From: Brumimicrobium mesophilum
Lineage (GTDB): Bacteria; Bacteroidota; Bacteroidia; Flavobacteriales_D; Crocinitomicaceae
Direction of reading: 5' to 3'
Assembly (NCBI RefSeq): GCF_003025005.1
Contig: NZ_PVSS01000003.1
Location: forward strand, 237,626 to 301,625
DNA: 64,000 nt
Both the position numbers and the translations under genes were made by a program. The notes beneath the pieces were generated by a model. The model saw only the letters and a list, made by a program, of their open reading frames with translations. It was not told the origin of the DNA and did not search any database. This document shows positions 49,584 through 58,227 of the stretch, in pieces (the first letter of the stretch is position 1; every line of letters starts with the position of its first letter).

Positions 49584-50780
49584 ATGGCCAATTCTAATAT
49601 TCTGATGTTACTTGACAATGAATTTACAAGTGATATGAGAGTCGAAAATGAAGTTATGTCGCTGAGTAAATCTGGCTTCAACGTAACTGTTTTATGTCTC
49701 AATCATGGGGACCAAAAGCCAACCGAAGATTTTTATGGTGCAAAAATCATTAGAATTCCAGTTTCATTGTTCAAGAAAAACAAAATGAAGGGATTGGGTA
49801 ATACGCCCTTTGATTTTTGGATTTCCTTTTGGTATAAACACATTAAGAAAGTAGCAACAACACAGGATATACATTTTATTCATGCGAATGATTTATATAT
49901 GTTGCCACCAGCTTTAAAAGCACGACGAAAGTTAAGGACCAAACCAAAAGTAGTTGCAGATTTACATGAGAATTATCCTGAGGCCTTAAAAAACTATAGA
50001 TACACGCAAATTTTCCCAGGAAAATATATTATTTCAATTCCTAAGTGGGAAGCATCAGAAGTAAAATGGCTGAAAGAGGCTGATGCAATGATTACTGTTA
50101 TTGAAGAGGCGAAGGACAGGTATCAAAACCTTGGAATTGAATCTAGTAAAATAAATGTAGTTCCTAACTATGTCAACATGGAGCATTTCAATGTGGCCGA
50201 TATTGATCAGAATATTGTTGACAAATTTGAAGGCTTTATGACACTAACGTATATCGGAGGATTCGATTATCATAGAGGATTGGAAAGCGTTATTTCTTCC
50301 ATTCCTGAGATAATAAAATCAATACCAAATTTTAAATTGATCTTAGTTGGTGCTGGGTCAAACAAAGAAGAATTGATTGAATTAGCGGAAAAATTAGATG
50401 TGAGTAAGTATGTTTCTTTTGAAGGATGGCAACCTCCAGCTACACTTTCTAGTTATTTGAAGGCGACTAATATTGGATTAATACCTCATTTAAAATCAAA
50501 GCATACCGACAATACTATTCCACATAAGCTTTTTCAGTATATGCTGCTTGAACGTCCAATTATTTCAAGTAATTGTAATCCTTTAGAAAGAATTATTACC
50601 AAAGAAGAGTGTGGTCTTATTTACGAATCCAATAATTCTGAACAATTGGCAGAAAAAGTAATTCAACTTCTCAAAGACGAAGAATTGCAAGCTAAAATGG
50701 GGGCAAAAGGACATGAAGCCGTTTTGAAAACCTATAATTGGGACGCAGCAGCCATTAGTTTAGTGAATATTTATAAGTAA
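49584..50780 (+). CDS. Glycosyltransferase family 4 protein
   Basis: 398 residues of GT-B fold. N-terminal FTSDMRVENEVMSLSKSGFN, AND-containing FIHANDLYMLPPAL, then the C-terminal domain with YIGGFDYHRGLESVISS, FKLILVGAGSNKEELI, VSFEGWQPPATLSSYL and IPHKLFQYMLLERPIISSNC. The nucleotide-sugar donor and acceptor are unknown. Convergent with the flippase gene, so it may join the surface-polysaccharide genes on the minus strand. Confidence 0.9.
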   Translation: MANSNILMLLDNEFTSDMRVENEVMSLSKSGFNVTVLCLNHGDQKPTEDFYGAKIIRIPVSLFKKNKMKGLGNTPFDFWISFWYKHIKKVATTQDIHFIHANDLYMLPPALKARRKLRTKPKVVADLHENYPEALKNYRYTQIFPGKYIISIPKWEASEVKWLKEADAMITVIEEAKDRYQNLGIESSKINVVPNYVNMEHFNVADIDQNIVDKFEGFMTLTYIGGFDYHRGLESVISSIPEIIKSIPNFKLILVGAGSNKEELIELAEKLDVSKYVSFEGWQPPATLSSYLKATNIGLIPHLKSKHTDNTIPHKLFQYMLLERPIISSNCNPLERIITKEECGLIYESNNSEQLAEKVIQLLKDEELQAKMGAKGHEAVLKTYNWDAAAISLVNIYK

Positions 50781-50851
50781 GGTAAATAAAGGATCCCCAA
50801 GATTTTAACCATTCTAAGGCTTGTGCAATTATTGAATTAATTGTGATAAGC

Positions 50852-52369
50852 TTATTTTCTCAAGAATACTGTTTTAAGCAGCTTGTCAATCATCTGGTTT
50901 AAATCTTCTGAAACCTTGGAATAATAAACAATCGGTAAATAAATAATAGTGATTAAACTCCCTTTAATGAGAAGGTTGATAAAATGATTTTCAATATTGG
51001 GAATTACTTCCATCAATAAAGTTAAACCAACAATTAATAGAATGATTTTAATTGTACTCGTTGAAAATGGATGGATTTTAAAGTATTTATAAACAGTAAT
51101 TAAACGCATTAAGTTCACGAAAAGTATTGTTCCCATCGTTGCAATAGCTGCTCCAGTTATACCGTATTGTGGAATTAACCAAAGGTTGATGCCTACACCC
51201 AGAAAAATAGAGAGAATAATAAAATAAGTGTTTAATTTATATTTTGGTGAAACAGCTATAATTTCATTGTTCACACCTGTAACCATGTCCAATAATTGAC
51301 CAATTCCAATAAATAGAACTACATATTTACCAAGTTCGAAGGATTCAGGTAAATAACCGAAAACCGAATACATATTGGACCAAACACCAATAAAAATATA
51401 GCCACCAATCACCAAAAGTGTAATGCTACTTTTTTTGTATATCTCAGTGATTTCTTTAAAATCGTTTGCTTGGAATGATTTTGATAAAACAGAAACAGAA
51501 ATACTCTTTAAGCTTCTCGCGGGAATGATTACAATCATACCAAATAAAAACATTGTTCCGTATATTCCAACTTCAGATTCACTGAGGTAAAAGTTTACCA
51601 TTAAGGTATCTACATAAAGAAAAAGTGAACCACCAATTGTTGTTAAAGTCCCAAAAAGAAGAAGGTTGAGGAATTCCTTTTTTTCAATGGAAGAAAATCT
51701 TGATTTTTTCTTTCGACCCAATAAGTCTATTTGATGGACCTCTTTGTCCACGTCTTTCTTCTTTTGAAAATAGTAAATAATGATGATGGGGAAAAACAGG
51801 TATAAAATAATGTAGAGATAAATAAAGGTTGAAAAGTTGAAATATTCTAAAAACAAAGCAACCAATAACACTAAGACTCCTAGTTTATGGAAAATATTTT
51901 GAATGAAAGCATCAATGATAATTTCATTTTGCATACGGTAATAACCGAAAATTGCACTGTAGAATATACGAGCTACAATGGTTAAGTAAACTAATGTGAG
52001 AAATGTTGTTCCTTTAGTAAATCTCAGTGAATCACTCTTTAGATTAAATAAACTATCAACACCAAATATATAAAAGGGGATGGCTAATAATGAACCGAAA
52101 ATAACCACCTTTATGGCTACACCATATAATTTTGAGCGCTTTTCTTTTTCTGAATCAAATTTTTGATAAGATCGAATTAGGAGTTGTCCAACACCTAAAG
52201 AAAATATCCCAGAGAAAACTCCTGAGACCGCAACTATCAATTTGATTAATCCGATTTGATTCGTGTCTAGTATTTTAGGCATTATTAATGCCGAAGTCAC
52301 AAACCCAACAACAACTCCAATATATGAAAATATAGCAGATATAGTTGATTGCTTTTTGATTACTCCCAT
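50852..52369 (-). CDS. Polysaccharide flippase (Wzx/MATE-like, MVF family)
   Basis: 505 residues with about 13-14 membrane helices: SAIFSYIGVVVGFVTSALIM at the start, GVFSGIFSLGVGQLLIRSYQ, GTMFLFGMIVIIPARSLKSI, and IPQYGITGAAIATMGTILFV. Such proteins move lipid-linked oligosaccharides across the inner membrane in O-antigen, capsule or exopolysaccharide assembly. The methyltransferase-like gene lies 3 bases upstream and overlaps functionally. Its glycan is unknown. A role in polysaccharide export is standard for the family and inferred here. Confidence 0.88.
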   Translation of the reverse strand: MGVIKKQSTISAIFSYIGVVVGFVTSALIMPKILDTNQIGLIKLIVAVSGVFSGIFSLGVGQLLIRSYQKFDSEKEKRSKLYGVAIKVVIFGSLLAIPFYIFGVDSLFNLKSDSLRFTKGTTFLTLVYLTIVARIFYSAIFGYYRMQNEIIIDAFIQNIFHKLGVLVLLVALFLEYFNFSTFIYLYIILYLFFPIIIIYYFQKKKDVDKEVHQIDLLGRKKKSRFSSIEKKEFLNLLLFGTLTTIGGSLFLYVDTLMVNFYLSESEVGIYGTMFLFGMIVIIPARSLKSISVSVLSKSFQANDFKEITEIYKKSSITLLVIGGYIFIGVWSNMYSVFGYLPESFELGKYVVLFIGIGQLLDMVTGVNNEIIAVSPKYKLNTYFIILSIFLGVGINLWLIPQYGITGAAIATMGTILFVNLMRLITVYKYFKIHPFSTSTIKIILLIVGLTLLMEVIPNIENHFINLLIKGSLITIIYLPIVYYSKVSEDLNQMIDKLLKTVFLRK

Positions 52370-52372
52370 TTA

Positions 52373-53089
52373 CTATGGTTTTATCCAAAAAGTTGTGTCG
52401 GTTAAACCATTACTAGTAGTGTAATTGTCCCAAGCTCCTAAAATTTCGAAAACAATAGAATAACGTTTTCTTTCAGAGTTGTCCAATACCATTAAACCAC
52501 CTGATTTTAACTTATCAATACTGTAAAGTACACATTCTGGTCTGGCTCTTCCATCAACTAAAATAAAATCAAAATGCTCATCCTCAAAATCGGCTAAACT
52601 TTCGAAGTAATTTTGAAAATCCCACATGATATTGGCAGCACATTCTTGTTTAAGGTAATTCTCTAATTGGGGAGTTAATGCTTTATTTTTGTTATTCTTA
52701 TCTACTTCAATGAATCGATAATCAATATTCGTAATGCCTTTCTCTTTAAAAAGATCAGTTACTTTTTTATACCAAGGTTCGTAATGTTCAATACACACCA
52801 TAGCTTTAGTACGTGCTGCAAAAAATATGGTGCTTATTCCACTTCCAAATTCTGCACCTACTTTGTCTTTATCGAGCCATTCATCAAAAAAAAGCGTAGC
52901 AGGGGGTGAAATCCAAGGGGATGGATTGTTTTTCTTTCTAAAAGATTTGAATCGTAATTTTATTATTGGTCTATAGATACGGTATCTCCAATATTCACTT
53001 GACATCCAATTTTTATCTCTGAGATAATTGGTTTCTGAAAATCCACTTTTTTTTTGGAAATATTTTAAGCGATTAATAGTATCTTTCAT
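52373..53089 (-). CDS. Class I SAM methyltransferase-fold protein
   Basis: 238 residues. After a positively charged N-terminus (YRIYRPIIKLRFKSFRKKNN), motif I reads VGAEFGSGISTIFFA, followed by the acidic residue of strand 2 in VCIEHYEPWY and FDFILVDGRARPECVLYSID with GGLMVLDNSE. This is a Rossmann methyltransferase, probably acting on a glycan intermediate given its place one gene before the flippase. Acceptor not readable. Confidence 0.75.
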   Translation of the reverse strand: MKDTINRLKYFQKKSGFSETNYLRDKNWMSSEYWRYRIYRPIIKLRFKSFRKKNNPSPWISPPATLFFDEWLDKDKVGAEFGSGISTIFFAARTKAMVCIEHYEPWYKKVTDLFKEKGITNIDYRFIEVDKNNKNKALTPQLENYLKQECAANIMWDFQNYFESLADFEDEHFDFILVDGRARPECVLYSIDKLKSGGLMVLDNSERKRYSIVFEILGAWDNYTTSNGLTDTTFWIKP

Positions 53090-53402
53090 TTCTATTTATT
53101 CTTTAGTATCTGAAAAACTCAAAATATCAGATGTAAGAAACAAAAATATAAATTTTAGTGGATTGCAATCACTAAATGTATATTATAAATCAATACAACA
53201 TTTATTTAACTGATCAAATAATTAGATCTATCTACAATTATTTTTTGTTTATGGCGTGGCCATCATTGATTATTTCATGCTCTTTTCAAAATTATTTATT
53301 TTCTCCTATTTGGTTTTAGAATTGCGAAAAGGAGTATATATTTAGGACAATAAAAAAGGTTAGAAAATGAACTCTAACCTTAAAATAATAATTGAAGTCC
53401 TA
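53090..53402. other. Gene-free region
   Basis: No coding frame of any length was found on either strand. It contains the hairpin at 53356-53381 and the likely promoter area of the methyltransferase-flippase pair. Confidence 0.5.
53356..53381 (-). terminator. Intrinsic terminator of the HAD-like gene
   Basis: AAGGTTAGA and TCTAACCTT form 9-base arms around an 8-base loop; on the minus strand it is followed by TTTTTTA. It lies 22 bases past the HAD gene stop. Confidence 0.85.
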
Positions 53403-53840
53403 CTATTTGTCATTAAACACTTCAATAGTATGTTCTCTATTTACTAAATCTGTGAATTTCCCATTAAATTTTGTTGCTTTCACCAAGTGGTTATCAATCC
53501 AATGGTAATTTCCACCTCTTGGTTTTTCATACAATACTGAACTGTATTTAAAGCCATGTTTGTCAAGCCATTTTTCGGTTACTTCCTTGTGTTCAAGTGT
53601 TCTTGAAGTAAAGAATGTAATGATATGTCCCTCGTCATACCATTTATTTAGGGTTTCTAAAGCATCCAGATAAGGTTCACAAGTTGACATTCTTTCAGGT
53701 TCTTCGTTAGGAACATCTTCTGTAATTGTACCATCAATATCAATAAGGTAGTTTTTTACGTCATCACCCAGTTGTGGACTTATTTTATTCCCCTTTTCGT
53801 CTAATAATTCTTTTAGTTCAGTATTCTTTTTGTCGCTCAT
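53403..53840 (-). CDS. HAD-superfamily phosphatase-like protein
   Basis: 145 residues. The HAD motif I is YLIDIDGTITED (nucleophile Asp and acid-base Asp), motif II is IITFFTSRTLEHK (Ser/Thr), with WLDKHGFKY after it and a C-terminal HWIDNHLVKA that takes the place of motif III/IV. It is close to small proteins in this phylum found near sugar genes and sometimes labelled phosphoheptose isomerase by mistake. A sugar phosphatase is the best guess. No signal peptide. Own terminator. Confidence 0.78.
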   Translation of the reverse strand: MSDKKNTELKELLDEKGNKISPQLGDDVKNYLIDIDGTITEDVPNEEPERMSTCEPYLDALETLNKWYDEGHIITFFTSRTLEHKEVTEKWLDKHGFKYSSVLYEKPRGGNYHWIDNHLVKATKFNGKFTDLVNREHTIEVFNDK

Positions 53841-53937
53841 AATTTGTGGTTTTAATTAAACGAATCAATTTATTCAACTATAATTCATAAATATAAAAAT
53901 ATCCATAACCTAGTTGCGAATTTTTCTGCAGCATTAT

Positions 53938-55668
53938 TTAATCTTTATTCTTCTTTCCCACTAACTCTTGTCCAGCTTGAAATAAAGTCAAACTTTCAAC
54001 CTCACCAGCCTCATTTCTGTTGAAAACAATTTGAGCATCAACAACTTTAAGGTAAAATTCATTTTCAGATGATGGATAAATAGGATTAGCTCCCTGACCT
54101 GTTGCTTGAGCAATCAATTGATTCCCTTCTTTAGTAATCGTGAGAATGAAACCCGGAACCAATTCGTAATTCCCAACATAACTTTTCAAAGTGGCAGATG
54201 CTATTTTTACTTCTTTTTCGAATTCTTTAGTATCCACACCTAATTTTTTGAGCATTTCAATTCCATTGGTATTGCCTGGAAATAATTCGAGTGACTTTTT
54301 ATAATTTGCAATGGCTTTTTTGTTTTCGTTATTGAGCATTAATGCCTCAGCATAGCTGTCATAAGCATTAAATGATTCCGGATAGGCTTGAACATTTAAA
54401 GCTAAAACAGCAACTGCTTTATCGATTTCATTCTTTTGAATGTAGAAATAACCCAAAGAGTTCAATTCATTTTCCTCAAAGTTATATTGGTCTTTTTCAT
54501 TTTCAGAAATGTTCCAATAAGATTTGGTGGCTTTCTTAATGCTTTTGTTATCCAAAAGTTTTCTCATTTCTAATGATATGGAAGGTTTTGGTTGTATGAG
54601 TGTTTTTGAAGAATCGAGCATGTACATTCCCAAATCCGTAATTGGAGCGGCTGAGTTTGTTAGAACAATTACACCGTAATCCCCATTTTTTATGAATCCG
54701 GTGAACGCTCTATATCCTCCTGTGGCTCCATTGTGCCATATTATTTTTGAATCATTTTTTTCTTCGATGATCCATCCGAGTCCTACCTTTTGCTTGATAG
54801 AATCACCACTTGAAATTTTATGGGTCAATTCCAATGCTGGAAATAAATTAGTGGTTACTATTCCCATATTCGCAGAAAGATACTTTGCCATATCCAAGGC
54901 AGAAGAACGAATTGCTCCTGCTCCAGCTAATGTTGGTAAATCCCAATTTTCAACTTGAACACCATTACTGTGACCGAAAGCTAGGTTTTTTTTCATTTCC
55001 GGTGTCAAAACGATACGGGTATTTCCCATGCCCAAAGGTTTTGCAATAATATCCACCATTAATTCTTCATAGGATGATTTACTTTTAGCAGCCAAAATAT
55101 TTCCTAATAATCCTACGGCGTAATTTGAATATTCAAACTGACTTCCAATAGCTCTTGGTAGTTCATAAGTGTTTAAAAATTCATACATCTGTTCTACAGA
55201 ATAATCACCGTAAGGATTGCTTGGATTTGATATAGTCAAGTTACCCGGAAGTCTAGCCAATGAAGAGGTGTGGTTGGATAAATGAAATAATTTGATGGAC
55301 TCACCATTTTTAGTAGGTGCGTTTATCCCATTGGGAAGTAAATTCTGAATTGGATCGTCTAAATTTAATTCTCTTTTTACAACGGCATCAGCCAGTAATA
55401 AGCCCGTAAAAGTTTTGGTGATAGAGCCAATCTCAAAAATTGAGTTTTCATCCACTTTTTCCTCTGTTTCAAAGGACTTCACACCATAACTGTGGTATTC
55501 TGTTCCTTTGGAAGTAACAATTCCTACAACAATTCCAGTGTTTATTCCATAATCCACCCGAGCCTTAATGTTATTTTTAATTTCTTCTGAAATAGTGGGA
55601 GATTGAGCTTGGGAGATGAATGTAAATCCGAGGAATAATAGGAGAGTGGATAAAATGGAGTTTCTCAT
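53938..55668 (-). CDS. Class C beta-lactamase-fold serine hydrolase with TPR and DUF3471
   Basis: 576 residues. Signal peptide (STLLLFLGFTFISQAQ), then the beta-lactamase/D-Ala-D-Ala peptidase fold with Ser82-x-x-Lys85 in GSITKTFTGLL, the Tyr-x-Asn motif in YSNYAVGLLG, and HNGATGG (third motif). Residues about 395-480 are TPR-like helices (NAYDSYAEALMLNNENKKAI), and the C-terminus is the beta-rich DUF3471-like domain (GNYELVPGFILTITKEGNQL). Exported to the periplasm. Substrates may be peptides or esters; drug resistance is not implied. Single gene. Confidence 0.88.
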   Translation of the reverse strand: MRNSILSTLLLFLGFTFISQAQSPTISEEIKNNIKARVDYGINTGIVVGIVTSKGTEYHSYGVKSFETEEKVDENSIFEIGSITKTFTGLLLADAVVKRELNLDDPIQNLLPNGINAPTKNGESIKLFHLSNHTSSLARLPGNLTISNPSNPYGDYSVEQMYEFLNTYELPRAIGSQFEYSNYAVGLLGNILAAKSKSSYEELMVDIIAKPLGMGNTRIVLTPEMKKNLAFGHSNGVQVENWDLPTLAGAGAIRSSALDMAKYLSANMGIVTTNLFPALELTHKISSGDSIKQKVGLGWIIEEKNDSKIIWHNGATGGYRAFTGFIKNGDYGVIVLTNSAAPITDLGMYMLDSSKTLIQPKPSISLEMRKLLDNKSIKKATKSYWNISENEKDQYNFEENELNSLGYFYIQKNEIDKAVAVLALNVQAYPESFNAYDSYAEALMLNNENKKAIANYKKSLELFPGNTNGIEMLKKLGVDTKEFEKEVKIASATLKSYVGNYELVPGFILTITKEGNQLIAQATGQGANPIYPSSENEFYLKVVDAQIVFNRNEAGEVESLTLFQAGQELVGKKNKD

Positions 55669-55822
55669 AATGCTTTGTGTTTTTTAGATTTTAATAAGTT
55701 GGTGTTTGGTATTGAAATAATGAATTTACAAATAATATGTTTAATAATGCTAAAGGAAGTTGTGCAAAACGACCCTACATTATCTCTTCAGTTGATGATT
55801 TTTCCTCAGATTTCCTCATCCT

Positions 55823-58225
55823 TCAATCCTCCAGAATAGTAAATAAAATCTTTTTCTGATTCCCTAATTCATCCATGACTGTCAATAAATGTTGTCCTTC
55901 AACGGGTAAATATTTAATGCTGTGATGACCTTTTGTTTCTCCCAAATACTGATTGTCAATATGCCAGAACAAAGTTACAGAATTGTCTGGATGTGAAGCT
56001 TCAAAGATAATTCCTTTTGAAATTCCATCTAGATCTAGTGTTCCAATCATTTTACTGTTGTGCTCAGGATAAATAATTGTGAAAGTTTTCTCTTCTGCAA
56101 TCCCTTCACATTCAGGATGGAAGGAAGGAATAACTTTGTAATTTGAATGAGCGTTTTTGTAGAAGTATGCCTGCAAAGGCGGTAAGACAAAACGAGAAAC
56201 CGTTTTTAATTTAGAATCTTGAGCACAACCTTGATGATATCGAAATTGTTCCTTAGAGTCAGTTAGAAATACTTCGTGAAAATTGCATGAAGGACCGCGT
56301 AAAGCCATTTGATGAACCTGAATAGTATCGATTTTAGTACAATTTACTGTGTTTCGGTGTCCACTTTCTTTACAAATGCTCATTTTTACTAATTCATCAT
56401 ACGGTGGAATAAACCAACTTCTTTGTGTGGTCAAATATGAGAAAGCATCAAACATAATTGGTCCAGCGGCTGTGGTTCCAATTATGCCAGGACGACCTTC
56501 ACCAGTTGCGTTTCCAACCCAAACAGCAACTACATAATCAGGAGTACAACCAATTGCCCAAGCATCTCTATTTCCATAACTCGTTCCTGTTTTCCATGCA
56601 ATTTTTGAAGAGGATGAATACTGTTCCCAAGAAGCCTCCATATGTGGTCGATTTACAGATAATAATGCTTGGAAAGTTTCATAAATAGAAGCGGCATCAA
56701 ATTTTGAAGTCGTTCTTGTTTTAACTGCTCTGCTCTCATTCTCACCTTGTGAACCATTCTCATGCCCCATTTTTTGACTTCGAAAAACTTCTGCATCCTT
56801 CCAAGTGTTAGAGTTATACTTATTTTCTTTGTTGTAAAAATTCAATGTTTTCGCCATTCCCGAATAAGCATTAGCAACATCCCAAAGGGAAGATTCAGCC
56901 CCGCCTAAAATTAGAGATAAACCATAATGTTGTGCACTTTTTGAAACATGTGTTTGTCCAATTGATCTTAATTTATGCAAGAATTTATCGATACCATATT
57001 GTTGAAGAAGGTAAACAGCAGGTACATTTAGAGATTTCGCAAGTGCATCTCCCGCTTTTACGGCTCCTTCGTTTCTTTCATCATAGTTTTTAGGTGAAAA
57101 GTGATCGAAATTCATTGGTACATCAGGAATCAATTGGTTATTATGTATCATACCTTCTTGCGTCAATGCGGCAAATAAAAATGGTTTTAAAATGCTTCCC
57201 GAACTTCTTGGTGCACGAACAATGTCTACATATTTCTGATGACTATTTTCTATTGCTGAATTTCCAATATAGCTTACAACTTGATTCGTTTTTACATCGA
57301 TAACTAACATGGCCGCATTGTGAATGTAGTTCTGATTTAAATTTCTTTGGTGTCGTCGTAATAGTTGGGTTAACTTTTCCTGTTTACTATCATCTAGGGT
57401 TGTTGTAATTCTTTGACCTTTTCTACCATTAGCAATGGCGTTGGATAGTAAATGAGGAGCAAGAGAAGGTAAAGTTTTTGGAGCACCAATCAAAGGTTCT
57501 TCTAATGATAACTCATAGGTTATTGCATCAATTTTTTTATGTGCATACAACGTTGTAAGTACTTTATTTCTTTTTTCAAGTAAAATTGATCGGTTTTTTC
57601 CAGGGTGAACTAAACCTGGAGCATTCGGAAGAACAGCTAAAGTTGAAACTTGTGCCCAAGATAAATCATGTGGAGGCAAACCATAATATCTCCAAGAAGC
57701 TGCTTCAAGTCCAACTACATTTCCTCCGAAAGGTGCGTGAGAGGCATATATAGTTAGTAATTCTTTTTTACTATAACGAAACTCCATACGAAAAGCCCAA
57801 ATTGCTTCAACGAATTTATTGTAGAACGTTCTTTCACTATTTCTAGCCATTCTAGCAATTTGCATCGTAATTGTACTTCCTCCACTTACAACTTTCTTAG
57901 CTTCGAGGTTACTAATTACTGCTCGACCGATTGCTCTAAAACTTACACCAGTGTGGGCGTAGAAATCATGGTCTTCAAAAGCAATAATTGCCTCATTAAA
58001 TTTGATTGGTGTACTGTCCATTTCAGGAAAACGCCATTGACCATCTGAGGCAATTCTAGCATTCATTAATCTGCCGTCTTTACTTAATAAAATAGTAGAA
58101 TTAGGACTGCTGAATAACACAGTAGGTAAGCAACCTAGAAAGTAGACTAAAAATGCAAATAGAGCAAAGTAAGTCAACTTTCTAGGGGCAAAGTACAAGC
58201 GATATTTACCAAAATTTAAACGCAC
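55823..58225 (-). CDS. pbpC: Penicillin-binding protein 1C
   Basis: 800 residues, GTG start. A signal anchor (YFALFAFLVYFLGCLPTV); the GT51 transglycosylase with FEDHDFYAHTGVSF (catalytic Glu84) and GGSTITMQIARM; the transpeptidase with Ser341-type SxxK in SSGSILKPF, SLNVPAVYL and KTG in WKTGTSYGNR near residue 545; and a C-terminal BiPBP_C domain after residue 710. PBP1C polymerises peptidoglycan and is typically encoded beside alpha-2-macroglobulin. Here only 2 bases separate it from the A2M stop, so the two are cotranslated. Confidence 0.95.
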   Translation of the reverse strand: MRLNFGKYRLYFAPRKLTYFALFAFLVYFLGCLPTVLFSSPNSTILLSKDGRLMNARIASDGQWRFPEMDSTPIKFNEAIIAFEDHDFYAHTGVSFRAIGRAVISNLEAKKVVSGGSTITMQIARMARNSERTFYNKFVEAIWAFRMEFRYSKKELLTIYASHAPFGGNVVGLEAASWRYYGLPPHDLSWAQVSTLAVLPNAPGLVHPGKNRSILLEKRNKVLTTLYAHKKIDAITYELSLEEPLIGAPKTLPSLAPHLLSNAIANGRKGQRITTTLDDSKQEKLTQLLRRHQRNLNQNYIHNAAMLVIDVKTNQVVSYIGNSAIENSHQKYVDIVRAPRSSGSILKPFLFAALTQEGMIHNNQLIPDVPMNFDHFSPKNYDERNEGAVKAGDALAKSLNVPAVYLLQQYGIDKFLHKLRSIGQTHVSKSAQHYGLSLILGGAESSLWDVANAYSGMAKTLNFYNKENKYNSNTWKDAEVFRSQKMGHENGSQGENESRAVKTRTTSKFDAASIYETFQALLSVNRPHMEASWEQYSSSSKIAWKTGTSYGNRDAWAIGCTPDYVVAVWVGNATGEGRPGIIGTTAAGPIMFDAFSYLTTQRSWFIPPYDELVKMSICKESGHRNTVNCTKIDTIQVHQMALRGPSCNFHEVFLTDSKEQFRYHQGCAQDSKLKTVSRFVLPPLQAYFYKNAHSNYKVIPSFHPECEGIAEEKTFTIIYPEHNSKMIGTLDLDGISKGIIFEASHPDNSVTLFWHIDNQYLGETKGHHSIKYLPVEGQHLLTVMDELGNQKKILFTILED

Positions 58226-58227
58226 GA

